A DNA stretch of 64,000 nt from Vibrio fluvialis (lineage in GTDB: Bacteria > Pseudomonadota > Gammaproteobacteria > Enterobacterales > Vibrionaceae), in contig NZ_UHIP01000002.1 of the NCBI RefSeq assembly GCF_900460245.1, positions 1,550,001-1,614,000 on the forward strand. The letters run 5' to 3'. Shown piece by piece: positions 16,115-24,804 of the stretch. The notes beneath the pieces are model-generated. The model searched no databases and was not told the origin of the DNA. It saw only the letters and a program-made list of their open reading frames with translations. Numbering within the stretch: the first letter of the stretch is position 1; every line of letters starts with the position of its first letter. The translations under genes were made by a program, and so were the position numbers.

Positions 16115-16672
16115 ATGAGTGACAAGCGCGAGCAGTTGATCCAAACCGCACTGCTGCTGTTTTATCAATATGGTATTCGGGCAATTGGGATTAACGAGGT
16201 GCTCAAACAATCGGGCATTGCTAAGAAAACGCTCTATCACCACTTCAGCAGCAAAGAAGATTTGGTGCTGGCAGCATTGCAATATCGTGATGCCATCTTT
16301 CTTGATTGGTTACGCGGAGAAGTTAAATCCTTTCATCCAGGCTTAGAGGCCATGCAAGGATTATTTACCGCACTGGATCGCTGGTTTCACAACGACGTAC
16401 CAGAACTGAATCCGTTTCGCGGCTGCTTTTTTATCAACACCGCCGTTGAGTATCGGGAAGATAATCCGCAGTTGGCCGAGTACTGTCGAGCGCACAAAGC
16501 CAAAGTCCGCGACTTAGTGCGTCAATGCCTGACCGACGGACAAGCCCAGCAGGCAGAGTTGCTGGACACGTTGTGTGTGCTGAAAGAAGGAGCCATCGTG
16601 ACAGCGCAGGTCAACGGCGACATGAATGCCGCCCGGCCCATTTTGAGTTTGCTGCCACGTTTGTTGGCTTAA
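16115..16672 (+). CDS. TetR/AcrR-family transcriptional regulator
   Basis: 185 residues from the ATG at 16115 (AGGAG six bases upstream; the longer frame has no SD). The N-terminal helix-turn-helix is GINEVLKQSGIAKKTLYHHF at about 31-50, with a helical ligand domain behind it. It has the YHHFSSKEDL style of the YcdC/LefR-like subgroup. It lies divergent from the HPP permease with two operator-like palindromes between, so autoregulation and control of HPP are likely. Its stop codon abuts the stop of the convergent dehydrogenase gene. Confidence 0.92.
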   Translation: MSDKREQLIQTALLLFYQYGIRAIGINEVLKQSGIAKKTLYHHFSSKEDLVLAALQYRDAIFLDWLRGEVKSFHPGLEAMQGLFTALDRWFHNDVPELNPFRGCFFINTAVEYREDNPQLAEYCRAHKAKVRDLVRQCLTDGQAQQAELLDTLCVLKEGAIVTAQVNGDMNAARPILSLLPRLLA

Positions 16673-17647
16673 TTATTTGCGCGCAACCAGATTAGTTGGT
16701 TGCCCTTTGGCAAACGCGACAACGTTGTCAAAGGCATGCTTGAAATAGAGCTCGTAGCTTTGCCGCTCGACGTAGCCCAGATGCGGCGTGCACAGCACAT
16801 TGGTAAGGTTTAGTAACGGCTGCGTGCCTGCTTCACAAGGTTCTTGCTCATACACATCAACCGCTGCAAGGCGGGTTGGGAATTCTGTCATTGCACGATA
16901 CAACGCATTAGGTTCCACCAGCTCTGCTCGACTCGTGTTCACAAACAACGCATCCGATTTCATCGCGGCAAGATCCTGATACGTCACAATGCCGCGCGTG
17001 GCCTCATTCAGTCTCAGGTGCAACGAGATAATATCTGCGCTGGCGAAGAATTCGGCCTGACTTTCCGCAGCGCTGAAACCGTGCTCATCAGCAAGTTGGC
17101 GTGATGCCTCACTGCCCCACACTAACACTGGCATACCAAACACCTTGGCATACTGCGCGATTTTCTGGCCAATTTTGCCATAACCCCAGATACCGAGAGT
17201 TTGTCCGGCGAGCACTCGCCCTAGCCCTAGTCCGTCATTTTGCTGCCAATACCCTTGTTGAAACTGCGTTATATACTGCGGAATATGGCGAGAGGCGGAC
17301 ATAATCAGTGCCCAACACAACTCTGCAGGAGCAGTCGGTGAGCCAATCCCCTCTGCGATCTCAACGTCATAGCGATGACACAGATCGACATCAATATGAT
17401 TACTGACTTTACCCGTTTGGCTGATGAGCTTCAGGTTGGGACAGCGGGCCAGCAATGATTCGGTGATCACGGTGCGCTCGCGGATCAGCACCAAGGCATC
17501 AAAAGGCGCTAAAGCAAGCGCCAACGCTTCGTCCGTCTCAAACGTGTGGTTAAACACCGTCACGTCATAGCCATCCAACAGTTGAAAGACTTTCAACCCG
17601 CGTACTACATCCTGATAGTCATCCAGAATTGCGATCTTCATTGTCAT
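16673..17647 (-). CDS. D-2-hydroxyacid dehydrogenase family protein
   Basis: 324 residues. The NAD-binding motif GIWGYGKIGQK lies near 155, and the catalytic triad of the family is present: Arg in NTSRAELV, Glu in DVYEQEP and His in TPHLGYVE. It oxidises or reduces a 2-hydroxy/2-keto acid with NAD(P); the substrate is not predictable. The ATGs at 17647 and 17641 are both possible, with only a weak CGGA ahead. It ends directly against the TetR stop and begins the long minus-strand run that extends to 47.5 kb. Confidence 0.92.
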   Translation of the reverse strand: MTMKIAILDDYQDVVRGLKVFQLLDGYDVTVFNHTFETDEALALALAPFDALVLIRERTVITESLLARCPNLKLISQTGKVSNHIDVDLCHRYDVEIAEGIGSPTAPAELCWALIMSASRHIPQYITQFQQGYWQQNDGLGLGRVLAGQTLGIWGYGKIGQKIAQYAKVFGMPVLVWGSEASRQLADEHGFSAAESQAEFFASADIISLHLRLNEATRGIVTYQDLAAMKSDALFVNTSRAELVEPNALYRAMTEFPTRLAAVDVYEQEPCEAGTQPLLNLTNVLCTPHLGYVERQSYELYFKHAFDNVVAFAKGQPTNLVARK

Positions 17648-17701
17648 TAGTCCGTTTGTTTCACGTAGTTAATTGGATTTTTGATTTTATTGTCTGATGC
17701 G

Positions 17702-18295
17702 TCACACGGACTTATAGATCAGGTATTCCCCTTTGCCGACCGTGAGAAGACTGGTGGTAAATTCGTCACGCCGCTCAAAGTAGTCGACAAAAGTTTGTAT
17801 CTCGTTTGCGTGCGAAATGGCGTTGTCGACCACAATCACGCCACCAGGTTTTAAGCGCGCTAACACAGGTTCAATCAATTGAGGATATACACTGCGCTGA
17901 GTATCCATAAACACCAAATCAATCTCTTGGGGTGCATGGTGTATCTGTTCAAGCACATCGCCGACTAATATATCGATCGAATGTTCAACCCCAACCCGCT
18001 TAAAGTTGGCCATGGCCTCTGCCACTTTATGTTCGCTGCGCTCGATCGTAAAGATTTGCCCGTCTTCAGGCAGTGCAGCCGCGAACCATAGCGTCGAATA
18101 GCCATTTGATGTACCCAGTTCCAGTATGCGTTCAACCTGACAGCTTTTGACTAACCAATAGAGAAACTCTCCGGTATCACGGGTGATGTTAAGGTACTTG
18201 AAATTTCTATCCTGCTGCTGAGCGTCATTGTTGATTCCCTGCTGTTCCAGTGCATTCAACAGAGTCTGCATCTCCGGGCTGAGTTTGTTTTGCAT
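17702..18295 (-). CDS. Class I SAM-dependent O-methyltransferase-like protein
   Basis: 197 residues. SAM motif I is RILELGTSNGYSTLWF (about 55-70), an acidic ribose contact lies in IFTIERSEHKV, and motif IV is IDLVFMDTQRSVY. The layout matches the COMT/caffeoyl-CoA O-methyltransferase fold, but the metal-binding DDxN pattern is altered (VVDNAISHANE retained, DTQRS changed), so the acceptor is uncertain. A strong SD, AAGGAGGAG, precedes the ATG. The DUF4336 gene lies upstream in the same direction, 33 bases away, making co-transcription likely. Confidence 0.82.
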   Translation of the reverse strand: MQNKLSPEMQTLLNALEQQGINNDAQQQDRNFKYLNITRDTGEFLYWLVKSCQVERILELGTSNGYSTLWFAAALPEDGQIFTIERSEHKVAEAMANFKRVGVEHSIDILVGDVLEQIHHAPQEIDLVFMDTQRSVYPQLIEPVLARLKPGGVIVVDNAISHANEIQTFVDYFERRDEFTTSLLTVGKGEYLIYKSV

Positions 18296-18328
18296 GTTGC
18301 TCCTCCTTCTTCAACACCGTTTACCGCT

Positions 18329-19015
18329 TTATTGCAACCAGCTAAATGAGCGTCGCAAAAATGCGGTGCCGTTTTCGGTAATGCGTTCACCGTGCGCCAT
18401 CACGATTTGATGGGGTTGCCAGGTCAACATGGTATCGAGATGCTGCTTCGCCTCACGTTTATGGAAGATAAAGCTGAGACGCCAATCCAGTGGCATTTTT
18501 CCGTGAGGTGCCACCACACCGGCTGCTTTGGCTAGGGACATTTTCCAGCCGCCAAACGCTTTGGGTGAGAAGTTTTCAATCAGGTCAGTCACAATCAGCG
18601 TCGCACTAGCGCGATGAAAAAAGACCGCCTCCTGCATCACCTTAGAACCGGTAAAGAGCAGATAAGCGATCTCTTCATGCCAAGGGCTAACGAACTCTGC
18701 ATTCAACACGCCATCAAAGCGGAGATCCGGCCGTTTATCGATGACCTGCTGTGTACCGTAGGTACGAGCATTAGGATAGGCTTGTTGCCAGTCATGGACG
18801 AACAGATGGTGCAGATGATTGGGCGCGATCAAGTATTCCACCTCCCCCAACGCATCAATCTCTTGTTGCAGTTCAGGTGTCAAACGAATCGGACTATGAA
18901 TCCAGAGTTTATAGTTAGCTTGCCTGACCACAGCCATTCGAGTGGTATAAGGCAAAGTAAAGAAAGGCACCGCCTCTCCATCTACAATCCAGATATTTTC
19001 GCCAATTGCATGCAT
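18329..19015 (-). CDS. DUF4336 protein (metallo-beta-lactamase-like fold)
   Basis: 228 residues. The segment IAPNHLHHLFVHDWQQAYP takes the place of the HxHxDH motif of metallo-hydrolases, with further His in FVSPWHEE and MAHGERI at the expected distances. DUF4336 proteins are regarded as degenerate beta-lactamase-fold hydrolases of unknown substrate. There is no signal peptide. It lies between the methyltransferase and a LysE exporter on the same strand with gaps of 33 and 22 bases, so the three may form one transcript. Confidence 0.85.
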   Translation of the reverse strand: MHAIGENIWIVDGEAVPFFTLPYTTRMAVVRQANYKLWIHSPIRLTPELQQEIDALGEVEYLIAPNHLHHLFVHDWQQAYPNARTYGTQQVIDKRPDLRFDGVLNAEFVSPWHEEIAYLLFTGSKVMQEAVFFHRASATLIVTDLIENFSPKAFGGWKMSLAKAAGVVAPHGKMPLDWRLSFIFHKREAKQHLDTMLTWQPHQIVMAHGERITENGTAFLRRSFSWLQ

Positions 19016-19037
19016 GTTGCACCTCTCGGTTGGAGTT

Positions 19038-19652
19038 TCACACGTTCAGTTGATACACAATTTCTCGTACGACAGGAATGACCGATACCACTAATAAGGC
19101 CGCCATCACCCAGTTAAACCATTGTCGTTGCTTTGGAGACTGAAGCCATTTTTTGAGTAACGACCCAAACATCAGCCATACGCCGACACAAGGAAAAGAG
19201 ACAACAAAAAAGGTCGCCGCGATGGTCAGATTCTGAGTGACAAAGTTTGCTCCTACCGTGGTGAAAGCCGCAATCGCTCCGGTTGCCACCACCCAGGCTT
19301 TGGCATTCACCCACTGAAAAAGCGCCCCTTTCATAAAACCAAACGGTTGAGTTTGTGCCGCCGTCTGAATGGCATCCGATGAGCGGGCAATCAACCAGGC
19401 AAGATAAAGTAAATAGGCCGTACCGATGCATTTAATGAGCAGGTGCAACATGGGAAAGAGATCAAACAGCTGGCCAAATCCAAGCCCGACCAACAGCAAC
19501 ATCACCGTAAATCCGACACAAATCCCGGTCAGCAGAGGCAAACTCTTCTTTACGCCAAAGTTAAGCCCCGACGTCATCACCATAATGTTATTGGGGCCGG
19601 GCGTAACCGATGAGGAGATCGCAAACAGAATCGTCGCCCACAAATATTCCAT
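19038..19652 (-). CDS. LysE-family transporter
   Basis: 204 residues, six membrane helices. The signature SSSVTPGPNNIMVMTSGLNF is at about 13-32 and a second motif, FMKGALFQWVNAKAWV, in mid-protein. It is an amino-acid or metabolite exporter of the RhtB/CysE-like branch. AAGGAGAGCGGAAT precedes the ATG. It is the second of three LysE-type genes in the window (8624, 19038, 23050), which differ clearly from one another. Confidence 0.9.
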   Translation of the reverse strand: MEYLWATILFAISSSVTPGPNNIMVMTSGLNFGVKKSLPLLTGICVGFTVMLLLVGLGFGQLFDLFPMLHLLIKCIGTAYLLYLAWLIARSSDAIQTAAQTQPFGFMKGALFQWVNAKAWVVATGAIAAFTTVGANFVTQNLTIAATFFVVSFPCVGVWLMFGSLLKKWLQSPKQRQWFNWVMAALLVVSVIPVVREIVYQLNV

Positions 19653-19676
19653 ATTCCGCTCTCCTTAGTTAAGGGA

Positions 19677-20207
19677 TCAGCTCACCGAGCGGTCCGTTTC
19701 AATCCAGTAACGCGCCAGTTCACACCCAAATACATCTCCCCAGATCAGGCTTTCAAACACGCCACCATTGCGTTCGATTACCCCTCTCGACGCCCAGTTG
19801 TTCGAGTCCGCGACCAGCAGTGCACGTTCAATGCCTAAATCGTGTGCGTGTTGCAGAGCGAGAGACAGCATCTGGCACCCGGCCCCTTTTCTACGATGTG
19901 ATGGCGCAACGTCGTAACCGATATGACCACATTCCAGACGCAAAAAGTCATTCTCAATATGGTGCCTGATACGGATGGCGCCAATCACTCGCTCTTCATC
20001 ATCCACCAGCCAGAAATGGTTGCAAGGCACATAGCCCGGTGGTAAACCAATGCCCCGAGCTTGATCATTAAGTTGCAGCACATATTGTCCGAAATCATGC
20101 TGGCTGGGCTCGTAATAAGCGGCATTGTCAGGATCATGGGTAACAAAATCCTGATAAAAATTCGCAAATGCACGCTGATAATTGAGATGAGGAGAGACTA
20201 GTTTCAA
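19677..20207 (-). CDS. GNAT-family N-acetyltransferase (TTG start)
   Basis: 176 residues. The start is TTG at 20207, with AAGGGAA at the proper distance. The acetyl-CoA loop is GYDVAPSHRRKGAGCQMLSL and the following strand-helix is ALLVADSNNWASRGVIERNG, as in GNATs that acetylate small molecules. The terminal part has GGVFESLIWGD, often seen in uncharacterised YjhQ-like GNATs. The upstream gene at 20269 ends at a terminator, so this gene should have its own promoter or rely on read-through. Confidence 0.87.
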   Translation of the reverse strand: MKLVSPHLNYQRAFANFYQDFVTHDPDNAAYYEPSQHDFGQYVLQLNDQARGIGLPPGYVPCNHFWLVDDEERVIGAIRIRHHIENDFLRLECGHIGYDVAPSHRRKGAGCQMLSLALQHAHDLGIERALLVADSNNWASRGVIERNGGVFESLIWGDVFGCELARYWIETDRSVS

Positions 20208-20227
20208 TACTTATTCCCTTCAGACAA

Positions 20228-20251
20228 AAAGAGCCCGATTTCGGGCTCTTT
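20228..20251 (-). terminator. Rho-independent terminator of the gene at 20269
   Basis: Perfect 11-base stem AAAGAGCCCGA / TCGGGCTCTTT. Read on the minus strand it is followed by five T, matching the upstream minus-strand gene that stops at 20269. Confidence 0.88.
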
Positions 20252-20268
20252 AAACATCAAACGATCCA

Positions 20269-20703
20269 TTAAAGCTTAACGACTTCACCCGTCAGCGCAA
20301 CACCCGCGATTACCGCACCAGCGCCGCATTGGAATGTCTCTTTATTCGAAGTCAGGTTGTTTTTGTAGTTCGATTTGATATTGATCACCGCGTTTCCGCC
20401 TTCCTTAACGGCGCGATCTTTCAGAGCCAACATCGCAGAAAGAAATACCCACTGGCACGCTTCTTCATCCGTTTTGTTGAACGAGTTGGTTTTTTTGTTG
20501 GTTTTAAACTCACCCATCGCTTTCACCACTTTTGGGTGTTTTTGATCACCAAAGAAAAAGCGAATGTCGTCGCCCAATTTAGCCTTGGCGGCTTCTTGGC
20601 TTAACGCATCTTTAATCGAGTAATTACCAATATCATCACGGGCATAAGCCGAAGCAGAGCAAAGCACTAAAGCGGAAAGGATCGCAGTAAGGATCTTTTT
20701 CAT
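20269..20703 (-). CDS. Secreted small protein often mislabelled 'excinuclease ATPase subunit'
   Basis: 144 residues from the ATG at 20703 (AGGA upstream; the longer frame has no SD). The signal peptide MKKILTAILSALVLCSASAYA is followed by DDIGNYSIKDALSQ. The conserved core has FFFGDQKHPKV, KTNSFNKTDEEACQWVFLSA and a C-terminal CGAGAVIAGVALTGEVVKL, with two Cys that could form a disulfide. Homologues in Vibrio and Pseudomonas carry the excinuclease name without any UvrA feature. It is probably periplasmic and of unknown function. It has its own terminator. Confidence 0.85.
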   Translation of the reverse strand: MKKILTAILSALVLCSASAYARDDIGNYSIKDALSQEAAKAKLGDDIRFFFGDQKHPKVVKAMGEFKTNKKTNSFNKTDEEACQWVFLSAMLALKDRAVKEGGNAVINIKSNYKNNLTSNKETFQCGAGAVIAGVALTGEVVKL

Positions 20704-20858
20704 TGTTTTATCCTGAAAATGGTGGAACTGCGGCAATTGATTTGCCTTGTTAAGAAACTCATACCATATCGGTTTACCAAGCCGCCTGTAAACAACTTAT
20801 TGATGCAGCAAATCATTTACAGGCTGTAGTTCTCAGTTTCGCAACCGGAAAGAGTCAC

Positions 20859-21407
20859 CTAATCCGCACATTGGCAGATTTCGGTGGTGGTCATGGCTTT
20901 AATCGGGACTCGAAAACTGGAGATATGTGACAACACAAAAGAGTGGTGATGACGAATCAGTTCCGCTGAAGCATGCGGTTTATCGTGCGTAGTATGGGCA
21001 TCGGTTGCCAGTTTGATGGCGTACCCCAATGCTGCCGCACGACGAGTGGTAGTATCAACGCAGAAATCCGAGGCATACCCGCAAATGATCAGCTCATCGA
21101 TATCCTGCTCTTCCAACAACGAACGCAGATCCGTGTGATGGAACGAATCCGGCGTGGTTTTGCGAACGAACAGATCACCTTCTTCGGTATTCAAATCGTG
21201 CTGCAGTTGCCAGCCTTCACTCTCATACTTGAGTTCAGGGTATTCCGGCTCTTCATGCTGAATGAAGATAACGGGATAGCCTTGCTCTCGGGCCCATTTG
21301 CTCAGGGTATTGATATTGCGAATCACATCTTTAGCCGCGTAAGGCTTGGGGACAGGTTCGAAAAGGGATTCCTGAACATCGATAATCAGTAACGCTTTAT
21401 TTTTCAT
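20859..21407 (-). CDS. Isochorismatase-family cysteine hydrolase
   Basis: 182 residues from the ATG at 21407 (MKNKALLIIDVQESLF). The catalytic triad positions are Asp in IIDVQ, Lys in VRKTTPDSF and Cys in CGYASDFCVDTTTRRA, as in nicotinamidase and related amidohydrolases. A His/Asp metal site typical of true nicotinamidases is not evident, so the substrate is unknown. It is one of two members in the window; the other at 32039 is of the YcaC-like type. Confidence 0.88.
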   Translation of the reverse strand: MKNKALLIIDVQESLFEPVPKPYAAKDVIRNINTLSKWAREQGYPVIFIQHEEPEYPELKYESEGWQLQHDLNTEEGDLFVRKTTPDSFHHTDLRSLLEEQDIDELIICGYASDFCVDTTTRRAAALGYAIKLATDAHTTHDKPHASAELIRHHHSFVLSHISSFRVPIKAMTTTEICQCAD

Positions 21408-21502
21408 ACCACATCTCTCTGAATCTTTGTGCAATCATCTGAATGTACTTTCAAATGACTTTAACCTTCTCTCAACAAGCATAATTCACCTTAGGCGATC
21501 CT

Positions 21503-22084
21503 TCATTGTTGAGTTTTATTCCAATCGTATTCCATTTGTCTTGCGGTACGTTCTGCCAAAGACATTGAGTCAAGTACTGACACCAGATACAAACTCATAT
21601 CAATGCCGGCAGAAATCCCGGCCGACGTCGTAATATTGCCGCTGCGAACCCAACGCACCTTTTCCTGCACATCAAGCGCCGGAAACATCGCTCTAAAATC
21701 AGCGATGTCTTCCCAGTGCGTGGTCACTGGCTGGTCAGTTAAAACACCAGCCTGCGCGAGCAAAAAGGCCCCGGTGCACACAGAAGCCACTTCTTTGGTC
21801 TCTCTTGCAGCGCCGCGAATCCAATCGAGCACCTCAGTCTTTTCCAGTTCTGCGGTGTGTACACCACCAACCACAATCAAAACATCAATCGGTGGATGAT
21901 TCTGGAAGCAATAATGGGGATTCACCAAATACCCACCGCGCGCCTTGACCAAGGTGTCATGTTGCGCCACGAAAAAGACATTCCAATCATTGCCTGCTAA
22001 ACGTTTTGCTGTACTGAGCACCTCAAACGGCCCGGAAAAATCGAGCACTTCAGCGTCATCATAAATATAAATCGCGATATTCAT
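21503..22084 (-). CDS. DJ-1/PfpI-family (isonitrile-hydratase-like) protein
   Basis: 193 residues of class-I glutamine-amidotransferase fold. A Glu-containing N-terminal strand (DFSGPFEVLS), the nucleophile elbow VASVCTGAFLLAQAG with the catalytic Cys, and the VTTHWE segment are present, in the arrangement of the AraC-sensor/isonitrile-hydratase branch. Unlike the AraC relatives there is no helix-turn-helix. The function could be hydratase, glyoxalase III-like or protein repair. The next gene on this strand, a GNAT, starts upstream with a short gap. Confidence 0.87.
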   Translation of the reverse strand: MNIAIYIYDDAEVLDFSGPFEVLSTAKRLAGNDWNVFFVAQHDTLVKARGGYLVNPHYCFQNHPPIDVLIVVGGVHTAELEKTEVLDWIRGAARETKEVASVCTGAFLLAQAGVLTDQPVTTHWEDIADFRAMFPALDVQEKVRWVRSGNITTSAGISAGIDMSLYLVSVLDSMSLAERTARQMEYDWNKTQQ

Positions 22085-22105
22085 CCCTGAACCCTTATTT
22101 GTTAT

Positions 22106-22549
22106 CTATTCGACACGTTGTGTGTAGTGGTCGAATGCTGTCACCTTCACATAGCCGTGGGATTCATACAGCGCTTTCGCCTGTTCATTATCGACCGCAG
22201 TCGCCAGTTTTACTGTGAGCGCCTGCGTCTCTTTGGCATAGTGACGAATATGTGTGAGCAATAATCCAGCAACACCCTGACGACGCGCCGCAGAGGAAAC
22301 AAACAGATCGTTCAGATACCACATCCTTTTCATCGCCACCGATGAAAAGGATGGATACAACTGGGCAAATCCGAGCAGCTTGCTGTCGTGTTGCACCACG
22401 AAAATCACCGAGTCCCGCGCATCTAACCGCTGCGCGATAAAATCGCGCGCGGCGCTGAGGTTGGCGGGTTGATTGTAGAACTGGCGGTAAGCATCAAACA
22501 GTTCCGCCACCGCGCTTAAATCCGAAGATGTAGCTTGTACAACCTGCAT
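22106..22549 (-). CDS. GNAT-family N-acetyltransferase
   Basis: 148 residues from the ATG at 22549, directly preceded by AAGGAAGTAAGG. The acetyl-CoA loop is NDLFVSSAARRQGVAGLLLT and the following segment LATAVDNEQAKALYESHGYV. The N-terminus VVQATSSDLSAVAELFDAYR is characteristic of a large group of small-molecule GNATs. It sits 16 bases downstream of the OsmC gene, so the two are probably co-transcribed. Confidence 0.9.
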   Translation of the reverse strand: MQVVQATSSDLSAVAELFDAYRQFYNQPANLSAARDFIAQRLDARDSVIFVVQHDSKLLGFAQLYPSFSSVAMKRMWYLNDLFVSSAARRQGVAGLLLTHIRHYAKETQALTVKLATAVDNEQAKALYESHGYVKVTAFDHYTQRVE

Positions 22550-22565
22550 CCTTACTTCCTTGCAG

Positions 22566-23033
22566 TTACAGTACGATTTGCGTCGTGACTTCAGTTTTGA
22601 CGGAATTCGCAATAAAGCAGTTTTCATGCGACTGATGATGCATTTTTTCCAGCATTTCAAGATTAGGTTGCTTGTCGCCAGAGAAGACCACTTTTGGCTT
22701 TAACACCACTTTGGTCAATGCCACTTTACCCTGTTCATTCGGTTCAAGTGTTCCGACTGCATTATCTTCGTAGGATTCGATCACATAACGTTTCTTGGCT
22801 GCAATCGACAAAAACACCAACATATGGCAACTCGACAATGCCGCAACCATCGCTTCTTCCGGATCGACGTTGGCTTCCACTGAGAGTGGTAGCGGCACAA
22901 TGTGAGGAGATGCCGAAGCCGGGACGGTAACGCCACCATCAAATTGCCATTCGTGACCACGACTGTACTGATTATCACTGAACACTTCGTCCGGCTGACG
23001 TTGCCATTTGACGGTTGCGCCATACTGCGACAT
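22566..23033 (-). CDS. OsmC-family peroxide-reducing protein
   Basis: 155 residues. The two reactive cysteines of the family are in ALSSCHMLVFLS and HENCFIANSVKT, and the N-terminal beta domain (GATVKWQRQP) is typical. OsmC and Ohr proteins reduce organic hydroperoxides in the cytoplasm using lipoylated partners. It differs from Ohr by the HENCFIANS motif and is nearer the YhfA/OsmC-like branch. CAGGAGAAATGC precedes the ATG. It lies between a LysE exporter and a GNAT with small gaps. Confidence 0.9.
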   Translation of the reverse strand: MSQYGATVKWQRQPDEVFSDNQYSRGHEWQFDGGVTVPASASPHIVPLPLSVEANVDPEEAMVAALSSCHMLVFLSIAAKKRYVIESYEDNAVGTLEPNEQGKVALTKVVLKPKVVFSGDKQPNLEMLEKMHHQSHENCFIANSVKTEVTTQIVL

Positions 23034-23049
23034 GCATTTCTCCTGTTGC

Positions 23050-23679
23050 TTAAGTTCTCGATACGGTAGATAGCCACGCGCCAGCGCCTACAAATACGCC
23101 GCCAGTCAGGCGGTTAAACAGCTTGGCGCGTCCTTTGGCCAGAATCCAGGTGGAAGATTTCGCGCCCAGATAGGCATAAAAGCACAACCACGACAGCTCC
23201 ATGATCATGAAAGTCGAGGCAAAAATGGCATACTGGGAAAACAGCTCTGCTTGCGTGTCAATAAATTGAGGGAACAAGGCGGTGAAAAACAGAATGGCTT
23301 TGGGGTTGCTGGCTCCGACGATAAAACCACTCACGTAATGGGAACGATAGCCCGCAACCTGACTGCTCTCGCCATTGGTCATTTCATAGTGATCTTGTTT
23401 TGAGGTCAGTGCTTTTAAACCAAGGTATGCCAGATAAGCCGCGCCCAGCCATTTCACCACATTAAAGATGATTTCTGATGAAGCGATAAGGACGCCAAGA
23501 CCAGTAAACGACAGAGTCATGATTCCCGTAATGGCCGTCAGGCTGCCTAATGCGGTCGCGAATGCACGACGCCAACCAGAGACCACACCTTTAGTCATGC
23601 ACAACAGAGAACTCGGCCCAGGAGATGCAGTTAAAATCAGCACAGCCAGGGCGTAAACCATCCAGGTTTCAATCGACAT
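23050..23679 (-). CDS. LysE-family translocator
   Basis: 209 residues, six membrane helices, signature LTASPGPSSLLCMTKGVVSG at about 16-35 and GFIVGASNPKAILFFTALFP in mid-protein. It is an exporter of an amino acid or related metabolite. AAAAGGAGTTTCCT precedes the ATG. The gap of 16 bases to the OsmC gene suggests a LysE-OsmC-GNAT transcript. Confidence 0.92.
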   Translation of the reverse strand: MSIETWMVYALAVLILTASPGPSSLLCMTKGVVSGWRRAFATALGSLTAITGIMTLSFTGLGVLIASSEIIFNVVKWLGAAYLAYLGLKALTSKQDHYEMTNGESSQVAGYRSHYVSGFIVGASNPKAILFFTALFPQFIDTQAELFSQYAIFASTFMIMELSWLCFYAYLGAKSSTWILAKGRAKLFNRLTGGVFVGAGAWLSTVSRT

Positions 23680-23841
23680 AGGAAACTCCTTTTCCTGAGT
23701 TAATAAATTAGGGTTGCTGCATCATGCCAGTACAACTAACGATGCCATCTTATGCGGTTTATCCTGACCGCGCAGAAATTCAACCATACGCATAAAACGA
23801 TGAAATGTTAACCAATTTTTATGCTATGCCGTGCACCAGGC

Positions 23842-24243
23842 TTAGCCAAGCACGCCACTGGCATACAAGCGCTGATATTCCATAACCGCCAGCTTGTCGG
23901 CGTCAGTTTCCACCGCATTTGGATCAATATTCGCCCAGAAGACTTCATCCGCCTCATGACAGGCTATATCGCCGCTCCATTGCGGAATCACGTAATAATG
24001 CAGAAGCTGTAACTCTCCGGTCGGGTGATACAGAGAACAGAGGTATACCGATTTTTGTGGGGAAACGGCCAGTTCTTCATCAAGCTCGCGAAGCAGCGCA
24101 TCGGTCTGGTTTTCCCCCAGTTCAATATGCCCGCCCGGAATCGCGACGATGTTTGGATCATGCGTTTTCGCGGCAGAGCGCTTTTCCAGCAGCATCTGAC
24201 CATTCTTAACCAGCAAAAACGACACACATTCAAACACTTCCAT
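23842..24243 (-). CDS. Nudix hydrolase
   Basis: 133 residues from the ATG at 24243 (GAAGGAAG upstream; earlier codons lie in unlikely sequence). The Nudix box GGHIELGENQTDALLRELDE continues with ELAV: the Glu and Arg metal-binding residues are intact, while the late Gly of GX5EX7REUXEEXGU is Ala. It hydrolyses a nucleoside diphosphate linked to another moiety; the substrate is open (MutT-like house-cleaning is possible). The next gene on this strand, glpM, lies 35 bases upstream. Confidence 0.88.
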   Translation of the reverse strand: MEVFECVSFLLVKNGQMLLEKRSAAKTHDPNIVAIPGGHIELGENQTDALLRELDEELAVSPQKSVYLCSLYHPTGELQLLHYYVIPQWSGDIACHEADEVFWANIDPNAVETDADKLAVMEYQRLYASGVLG

Positions 24244-24278
24244 TTTGACTTCCTTCTTCGATGATGCCTGGGCTGACT

Positions 24279-24629
24279 TTACGCCATACTCGGATGAAAA
24301 CGACTCCAGCTCAACAAGAGCACAGCGGCGAATGCCACCCAAACCAGTGTCGCCAAACTCAGCGTCCACACCAGATTATATTTGTAACTGAAATAGTACA
24401 CGGAGAGCAGATAGGCAGCATATGGAATCAGCGAATAAAGGCCAAACAGTGCCGTAACGCGCAGCTCCTCCATCGTCCGTTCGCTGCCGACAATATAATG
24501 CGCAATCAACGCAAAAGTAGGAAACAGTGGCACTAAACCGGAAATGAAAAAGCTTTTACTTTTAGACAGCAGCGCAATCAGCAAAACCGCAAACGCGCCA
24601 AGTAAGCATTTGAAAAACAGAGCGACCAT
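24279..24629 (-). CDS. glpM: GlpM-family membrane protein
   Basis: 116 residues, four membrane helices, with the highly conserved GLVPLFPTFALIAHYIVGSE at about 31-50. Pseudomonas GlpM is linked to alginate production and glycerol metabolism, but its biochemical role is unknown. AAGGGATTATCC precedes the ATG. It lies between the Nudix gene and the AlaX-like gene. Confidence 0.87.
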   Translation of the reverse strand: MVALFFKCLLGAFAVLLIALLSKSKSFFISGLVPLFPTFALIAHYIVGSERTMEELRVTALFGLYSLIPYAAYLLSVYYFSYKYNLVWTLSLATLVWVAFAAVLLLSWSRFHPSMA

Positions 24630-24804
24630 GGATAATCCCTTACAACTGATCTTTCATCCCATACGCGTTGTTTTCTATCATGCCAGCGGGGCAAGCCCGA
24701 CAACACGGTGACACAGAAAACGCGTATCGCATGTACAAAGGGTCAATATAGGATTATGCAACCGGATGTAAAAACCAAATTATCACTCTGTGAGAATTCA
24801 AAGG